Shown: one piece after another, positions 59,433-64,000 of the stretch
How the letters are laid out: each line of letters starts with the position of its first letter
Numbering within the stretch: the first letter of the stretch is position 1
Source: Micromonospora sp. CB01531
GTDB taxonomy: Bacteria; Actinomycetota; Actinomycetes; Mycobacteriales; Micromonosporaceae
Direction of reading: 5' to 3'
Length of the DNA stretch: 64,000 nucleotides
Assembly (NCBI RefSeq): GCF_001905095.1
Contig: NZ_LWLS01000116.1
Coordinates: 197,185-261,184, forward strand
Notes under the pieces: generated by a model
Seen by the model: the letters and a program-made list of their open reading frames with translations, nothing else
What the model was told of the DNA's origin: nothing
The model's database searches: none
Translations under genes and position numbers: made by a program

Positions 59433-61340
59433 ATGGAACTACGGATTCGGCTTCTAGGTCCGGTGGAAGTTCTCATAAACGGCGAGGAGGTCACCCCTAG
59501 CGGGGCCAATCGGCGGGCGGTTCTGGCCGGGCTGGCCCTTGAGGCGAACCGGCCCGTCGCGCTCAATCGGCTGGCCGGCATGGTCTGGTCCGACGCCCCG
59601 CCGGCTTCCGCCGTGGCTAACCTGCGGTCGCACGTCGCCGTGTTGCGGGGCATGTTGGGTGCCCGCCTCGTCGCGCACCGAAATGCGTATGAGCTGCGGC
59701 TGGCGGCGCATGAGCTGGATGTGACCGAGTTCCAGCGCCTGGCGGGGGAGGGATGCAGCATGCTGGCTACGCCCGACCCGCTCGGCGCCATCAGGATGCT
59801 GGCCAGCGCACTGGCGCAATGGCGTGGCGCCTCCGGTGACGGGGTGCCGCGTGGCACCGCGTTGGACAACCGCTGGGCCAGCCTCGATGAGCAGCGGTTG
59901 CAGGTGTTCGAGGAGCTGGCGGAGGCCCGACTTGCCGCCGGTCAGCATGCGCTACTGCTTGCCGAACTGCGTCGTCACCTCGCCGCGCACCCGCTGCGGG
60001 AGCGGGCCTGGGGGCAGCTCATGCTCGCCCTCTACCGTTGTGGCGAGGTGCCGGCGGCGCTCGTTGTCTATCGGGATGCGCGGGCCGTCCTCAACGAACA
60101 GCTCGGTATCGAGCCCGGTGAGGCGCTGACGAGCCTGCATCGAGCGATGCTCGATCGGGCACCCGAGCTGTCGCCGGCGACACCCTCTGGGCCCCTGGTC
60201 ATGCCGGCCGTCGAGACGCGGTCCGCTGCCGGCTGGGCAGTGCCGCGGGAGCTCCCGGCGGACCTGGTCACCGTCGTCGCCCGGGTCCGGGAGGCCGCCG
60301 ACGTGGTCGCGGCGCTGCGCGGTCCGACACCGACCGCGGTGATCGTCACCGGTGCGGCGGGCAGCGGCAAGACCACGCTGGCGATCCGCGCCGCGCACCA
60401 GGTGGCCGCCAACTTCCCGGACGGGCAGGTCTTCGTCGACCTCGGCCACCGCAGCGCAGTGACTCCGGGTGAGGTACTGGCCCGGGTGCTGCGGGCGTTG
60501 GGAGTCGCCCCCGCCGACGTGCCCGAGGACGGCGACGAGCGGGCTGGCTGGTTCCGTTCCCTGGTCGCCGGGCGCCGGCTGCTGATGGTCGTTGACGGCG
60601 TCACGAGGGCGGCCCAGGTGCGACCGTTGATTCCCGCCGGTCCGGGGCCCGCCCTGATCGCCGTCAGTTCGCGGCAGCTCGGCAACCTGGACGGCATCCG
60701 GCGGGTAGCGCTGCGGCCGCTGGGTGCTGGGCAGGCACGGGACCTGCTGGCCGGCATTGTGGGGCGGCAACGGTTGGCGGCCGATGGAGCGGCCACGGCG
60801 GAACTGGTCCGACTGTGCGCTGGCTCGGTGCTGGCGTTGCGGATCGCTGGCGCCCGCCTGGCGCGCTGGCCCACCATGCCGGTGGCCACTCTGGCCGCCC
60901 AACTCGGAGACGACCGCCACCGGCTGGACCTGCTCGCTGACGGGGACCTGTCGGTGCGGGCCAGCCTGGCCAGCATCGTCGCCGCTGTCCGTGCCGAGGA
61001 CGAGGTGGCCGGGCAGCTCCTGGAACTGCTCGGTGCCCACTCCGATGCGCCAGAACTGGCGGATCGGGCTGCCGCCCAGCTCGGGGTCAGCACCCAGCGA
61101 ATCCTACGGGCCTTGGACAGCCTCGTCGACGCCCACCTGCTCCACCCGGACGGCCCCGCTGGCTACCACCTGCCGGCGCTGGTTCGTGAATACCTCGCCG
61201 AGCTGGCCGCCGTGTCGCTCGCGCCGGCGCATGTCCTGCGCGCCGGCGAATCGACCCGGCCACGGTCCGCCTGGCGGGACCTCGGTTGGCAGGGGATTGC
61301 CTCCTTTGTCGCGATGGTGCCGGTCAACGCCGTGCTGTGA
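59433..61340 (+). CDS. SARP family transcriptional regulator (AfsR/DnrI type, NB-ARC)
   Basis: 635 residues from ATG 59433 (GGGGGAG upstream); a longer frame to 59340 lacks the family N-terminus. Order: OmpR-like winged helix (~1-90, R-L-L-G-P-V-E-V-L-I-N-G-E-E-V-T), bacterial transcriptional activation domain (~96-245, D-V-T-E-F-Q-R-L-A and E-R-A-W-G-Q-L-M-L-A-L-Y-R), then an NTPase with Walker A G-A-A-G-S-G-K-T (Lys313) and L-L-M-V-V-D-G Walker B, ending with a helical region. The TPR tail of AfsR-type SARPs is missing. It probably activates the large secreted-protein gene just downstream (inference from position). Confidence 0.92.
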   Translation: MELRIRLLGPVEVLINGEEVTPSGANRRAVLAGLALEANRPVALNRLAGMVWSDAPPASAVANLRSHVAVLRGMLGARLVAHRNAYELRLAAHELDVTEFQRLAGEGCSMLATPDPLGAIRMLASALAQWRGASGDGVPRGTALDNRWASLDEQRLQVFEELAEARLAAGQHALLLAELRRHLAAHPLRERAWGQLMLALYRCGEVPAALVVYRDARAVLNEQLGIEPGEALTSLHRAMLDRAPELSPATPSGPLVMPAVETRSAAGWAVPRELPADLVTVVARVREAADVVAALRGPTPTAVIVTGAAGSGKTTLAIRAAHQVAANFPDGQVFVDLGHRSAVTPGEVLARVLRALGVAPADVPEDGDERAGWFRSLVAGRRLLMVVDGVTRAAQVRPLIPAGPGPALIAVSSRQLGNLDGIRRVALRPLGAGQARDLLAGIVGRQRLAADGAATAELVRLCAGSVLALRIAGARLARWPTMPVATLAAQLGDDRHRLDLLADGDLSVRASLASIVAAVRAEDEVAGQLLELLGAHSDAPELADRAAAQLGVSTQRILRALDSLVDAHLLHPDGPAGYHLPALVREYLAELAAVSLAPAHVLRAGESTRPRSAWRDLGWQGIASFVAMVPVNAVL

Positions 61341-61468
61341 CCATCTTTCGGCCGGTCCCTCAGGCGCAAGCGCAGGTCAAGCGGGGAATGTCGTCCATCT
61401 ATATCGGTGGGTATATCGATCATCTTTAGCCTTCACTCGTCGTGTCTCTGAGGGACCGGAGGGTGATG

Positions 61469-64000
61469 GTGAAGAGACGATCACGGGGCTTCCTGATCGG
61501 GGGGCTGGTGGTGGCCCTGGTGGCCACGTTGGGCGGGATGGAGGCCTTACCGGGCCGTGATTCCGACCGTGTTGACCAGGCTGCGGGCAGTGGCAAGGAC
61601 GACGAGGGCGGGCTGCTGTCGCGGCTCGGCGACGCCGCGCGTGGGCTGGTCGACGGTGGCTCGGGCCGGGTGCGGCCGGAGGTGGTCAGTGCCGGGCTGT
61701 TCCAGGCCGAGAAGCCTGTGGCGGGTAGGGAGTGGCCGCCGCAGAAGCGGGTGCGGGAGTTGCCGGGTGAGCGGACGGCGAACACCAAGACGTATCAGTT
61801 GTCGGATGGTCGGACGCAGGCGGAGATTTCGGCGGTGCCGGTGCATTACCGGGACGCGCAGGGCCGGTGGCAGGCCATTGACACCACGGTCCGGCCCACC
61901 TCCGAGAAGGGGTACGTGCAGGGCAATCGCACGAACACCTTCAGCAGCCTGTTCGGTGACAGCTCGAAGGATCTGGTCCGGTTCGAGGCCGAGGGCAGGA
62001 GTCTCGAGCTGGGTTTGGCGGGCGCGGCGAAGAGCGTGACGCCGAAGGTGTCCGGTTCGACGGTGACCTATCCGGGCATCGCTGGTGGCGCGGACGTGGT
62101 GTACGACGTGACCAGCACCGCGCTGAAGGAAGAGATCGTCCTGCGGAAGCGGCCGGCTGGGCCGGTGTCGTACACGTTCACCCTGGACACCGCCGGTCTG
62201 ACCGCGCAGCAGCGCGCGGACGGGTCGATCGCGTTCGTCCGTGCGAGCGGCGGCGAGCCGGTGTTCGTGATGCCGGCGCCGTTCATGTTCGACTCGAAGG
62301 ACGACAAGGCCTCGCCACTGGGCAAGGTGTGGTCGGACAAGGTCACCCAGCGGGTGCAGCAGGTGTACGGGCAGACCACCGTCACCGTGTCGGCGGACGC
62401 GGCGTGGCTGACGGATCCGGCGCGGGTGTACCCGGTGGTCATCGACCCGACCATCAAGATCCAGCCGGTGCCTGACGACGCGCAGGACACGCAGATCTAC
62501 TCGGCCGATCCGAACCACGCCTATGGGCAGGACCAGGTCAGGTGGCCGTTGCACGTGGGCACCACGTCGAGCGGCGCGTGGCGGTCGTTGCTGAAGTTCA
62601 ACCTGAACTCGATCCCGCAGAACACGCCGATCGACGACGCTCAGTTGCAGCTGTACTACTCACAGACGCACACCGCCTGGGAGTACGACGTGCCGATGGA
62701 GGTGCGTCGGGTCCTGGAGGCCTGGGACGAGGACACGGCGACGTGGGGCACCATCAGCGGCAAGATCGCCGGCGCGCCGGCGGGCAACGTGGTGACCAAG
62801 GACGACGGGGACTCCGGGACGTCGGTGGTCGGGTCCTGGCCGTATTCGGGGAACGCGACGTTGACGCCGAAGGCGATCAACGCGGACTACCGCTACCACG
62901 GCAGTGCCAGCGCTTCGGACACCCACACCTGGGTGCCGACGATCACCGAGGCGGGTGACTACCAGGTCGAGGTGCACTACGTGGGCGAGTCGGACCGGCC
63001 CACCAACGCCCCGTACACCGTCTACTACAACGGCGGGTCGAAGACCTACCCCGTCAACCAGACCACCCCGACGGCCGCGGGTGCGTGGGTGACGTTGGGA
63101 ACGCATCCGTTCGCGGCGGGCACCACCGGCAAGGTCGTCCTCAACGGTGTGCCGGGCACGACGGCGATCGCCGACGCGGTCCGGTTCACCAAGGCCGGTG
63201 CGGTGAAGAAGTACGCCAAGTCGAGCGTGTGGAACTCGTTCCCGGTGCGCAATCTGGTGCAGGACTGGGTGAACCGCACCTACCCGAACCACGGACTCAT
63301 GGTCAAGGCCCTGGACGAGGCGACCAGGAGCCGGGGCGGCCCGATCTACGAGGCGTCCGAGTACGCGTACAACAACGACCGCCGCGACTTCAACCTGCCG
63401 AAGCTGGTCGTCACCTACGGCCGGCCGGGTGTGGCGGTGAACCCGCCGACCACGATCACCTCCACCGGTGCCGTGCTCGACTGGCCGGCGTACTCGGGCT
63501 CGGACATCGTCGAATACCAGGTCCACCGCAGCATCTTCCAGAACTTCACCCCGTCGGCGACGACGCTGATCGCGCCGGTGTCCACGGCGACCCGCAGCTA
63601 CCAGGACACCACGGCGGTACCGACGGCGGCGGACAACACCAACCCGATGGACCGCAAGTTCTACTACTACATGGTCGCGGTGAAAACCCGCGACGGGCAG
63701 CTCATCGCCGGCCCGACGCAGCCGGCGATGCTGCCAAAGGCGGGCCAGATCACCCGGATCTACCGCACCGCGGCGACCGACGCGACGGGCTCGAACGGGG
63801 TCATCGACACCACCCTCGCCGCCGGGCGGCCGACGGAGAACGTCAACGTCTACGACGGTGACCCCTACGTCAGCCCAGGCAACAACTCGTCCTACTACGG
63901 CGACACCCGCGGCCTGGTCAAGTTCCCCACCCTGACCGGCATCCCCACCGACGCCAAGGTCGTCGGCGCCGAGCTGCGGATGTACAACACCTACCTGTAC
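61469..64000 (+). CDS. Large secreted DNRLRE/golvesin-domain protein (3' partial)
   Basis: 844 residues seen; the frame stays open at the window end. GTG 61469 is favoured because GGAGGG lies 5 bases upstream; ATG 61466 and GTG 61463 are alternatives. Signal peptide (R-G-F-L-I-G-G-L-V-V-A-L-V-A-T-L-G-G), then a beta-rich region with V-R-E-L-P-G-E-R-T-A-N and Y-R-D-A-Q-G-R-W-Q-A-I, then a DNRLRE-type module (D-T-Q-I-Y-S, Y-G-Q, L-L-K-F-N-L), a golvesin C-terminal-like module (W-V-P-T-I-T-E-A-G-D-Y-Q-V, then G-K-V-V-L-N), a FN3-like stretch and a second DNRLRE start. This layout is typical of giant RHS/polymorphic-toxin-type secreted proteins of Micromonosporaceae; the toxin end is outside the window. 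Confidence 0.9.
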   Translation, partial: MKRRSRGFLIGGLVVALVATLGGMEALPGRDSDRVDQAAGSGKDDEGGLLSRLGDAARGLVDGGSGRVRPEVVSAGLFQAEKPVAGREWPPQKRVRELPGERTANTKTYQLSDGRTQAEISAVPVHYRDAQGRWQAIDTTVRPTSEKGYVQGNRTNTFSSLFGDSSKDLVRFEAEGRSLELGLAGAAKSVTPKVSGSTVTYPGIAGGADVVYDVTSTALKEEIVLRKRPAGPVSYTFTLDTAGLTAQQRADGSIAFVRASGGEPVFVMPAPFMFDSKDDKASPLGKVWSDKVTQRVQQVYGQTTVTVSADAAWLTDPARVYPVVIDPTIKIQPVPDDAQDTQIYSADPNHAYGQDQVRWPLHVGTTSSGAWRSLLKFNLNSIPQNTPIDDAQLQLYYSQTHTAWEYDVPMEVRRVLEAWDEDTATWGTISGKIAGAPAGNVVTKDDGDSGTSVVGSWPYSGNATLTPKAINADYRYHGSASASDTHTWVPTITEAGDYQVEVHYVGESDRPTNAPYTVYYNGGSKTYPVNQTTPTAAGAWVTLGTHPFAAGTTGKVVLNGVPGTTAIADAVRFTKAGAVKKYAKSSVWNSFPVRNLVQDWVNRTYPNHGLMVKALDEATRSRGGPIYEASEYAYNNDRRDFNLPKLVVTYGRPGVAVNPPTTITSTGAVLDWPAYSGSDIVEYQVHRSIFQNFTPSATTLIAPVSTATRSYQDTTAVPTAADNTNPMDRKFYYYMVAVKTRDGQLIAGPTQPAMLPKAGQITRIYRTAATDATGSNGVIDTTLAAGRPTENVNVYDGDPYVSPGNNSSYYGDTRGLVKFPTLTGIPTDAKVVGAELRMYNTYLY

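Overview
This is high-GC actinobacterial DNA, most likely from Micromonospora or a close relative (Micromonosporaceae). The evidence is the very strong G/C third-position bias, the frequent GTG starts, a complete actinobacterial type VII secretion (ESX-like) locus, MsiK/UgpC-type sugar ABC ATPase, a SARP regulator, an ECF42-type sigma factor with its DGPF partner, a c-di-AMP (ydaO) leader on a cell-wall peptidase, and a CsoR/CopA copper module. The genus call is inference; the actinobacterial assignment is secure. The first and last genes are cut by the window edges.

Layout. 1-9.3 kb: the 3' part of a teichoic-acid-type glycerophosphotransferase, a sugar ABC ATPase, two small enzymes, a beta-phosphoglucomutase/GH65 phosphorylase pair that should split and interconvert a glucose disaccharide, a MerR/thioredoxin redox pair, a hydrolase and an antitoxin-like small protein. 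9.4-13.8 kb: housekeeping and secreted proteins on the minus strand (HAD phosphatase, C39-like peptidase, PPOX-fold protein, DUF1232 and coiled-coil membrane proteins). 13.9-28 kb: the type VII secretion locus, with EccB, EccE, EccD, EccC, a mycosin protease, an EsxB/EsxA-like pair and five accessory proteins, laid out in several divergent units. 28-32 kb: winged-helix regulator, carbonic anhydrase, a c-di-AMP-riboswitch-controlled M15-like peptidase and a YibE/F membrane protein. 32-37.4 kb: a copper module (DUF6153-like protein, DUF305 lipoprotein, CsoR, CopZ, a His-rich extracytoplasmic protein, CopA), with three near-identical 15-bp CsoR-type operators between csoR and copZ. 37.5-46.9 kb: CsbD-like protein, lipoprotein, ECF42 sigma/DGPF operon with a recognisable autoregulatory promoter, DUF2786 protein, an anti-sigma-type ATPase, a methyltransferase, a decayed glycosyltransferase, a GH6 lipoprotein, a secreted PHB-depolymerase-like esterase and a DoxX protein. 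47-55.3 kb: a complete kdp potassium operon (micropeptide, kdpF, A, B, C, D, E) with overlapping starts and stops. 55.3-64 kb: methyltransferase, tRNA-Arg(CCU), an unknown Pro/Ala-rich protein, a GNAT-PIN fusion, a SARP regulator and the start of a very large secreted DNRLRE/golvesin-type protein that runs off the window.

Points most worth a second look: the GNAT-PIN fusion next to tRNA-Arg; the extra 27-residue membrane peptide in front of kdpF and the tandem 11-12 bp GGTC repeats upstream of it; the accessory proteins inside the type VII locus; the triple CsoR operator array; the ECF42 promoter; and the large secreted protein downstream of the SARP. No CRISPR array, transposase, integrase or rRNA was found.
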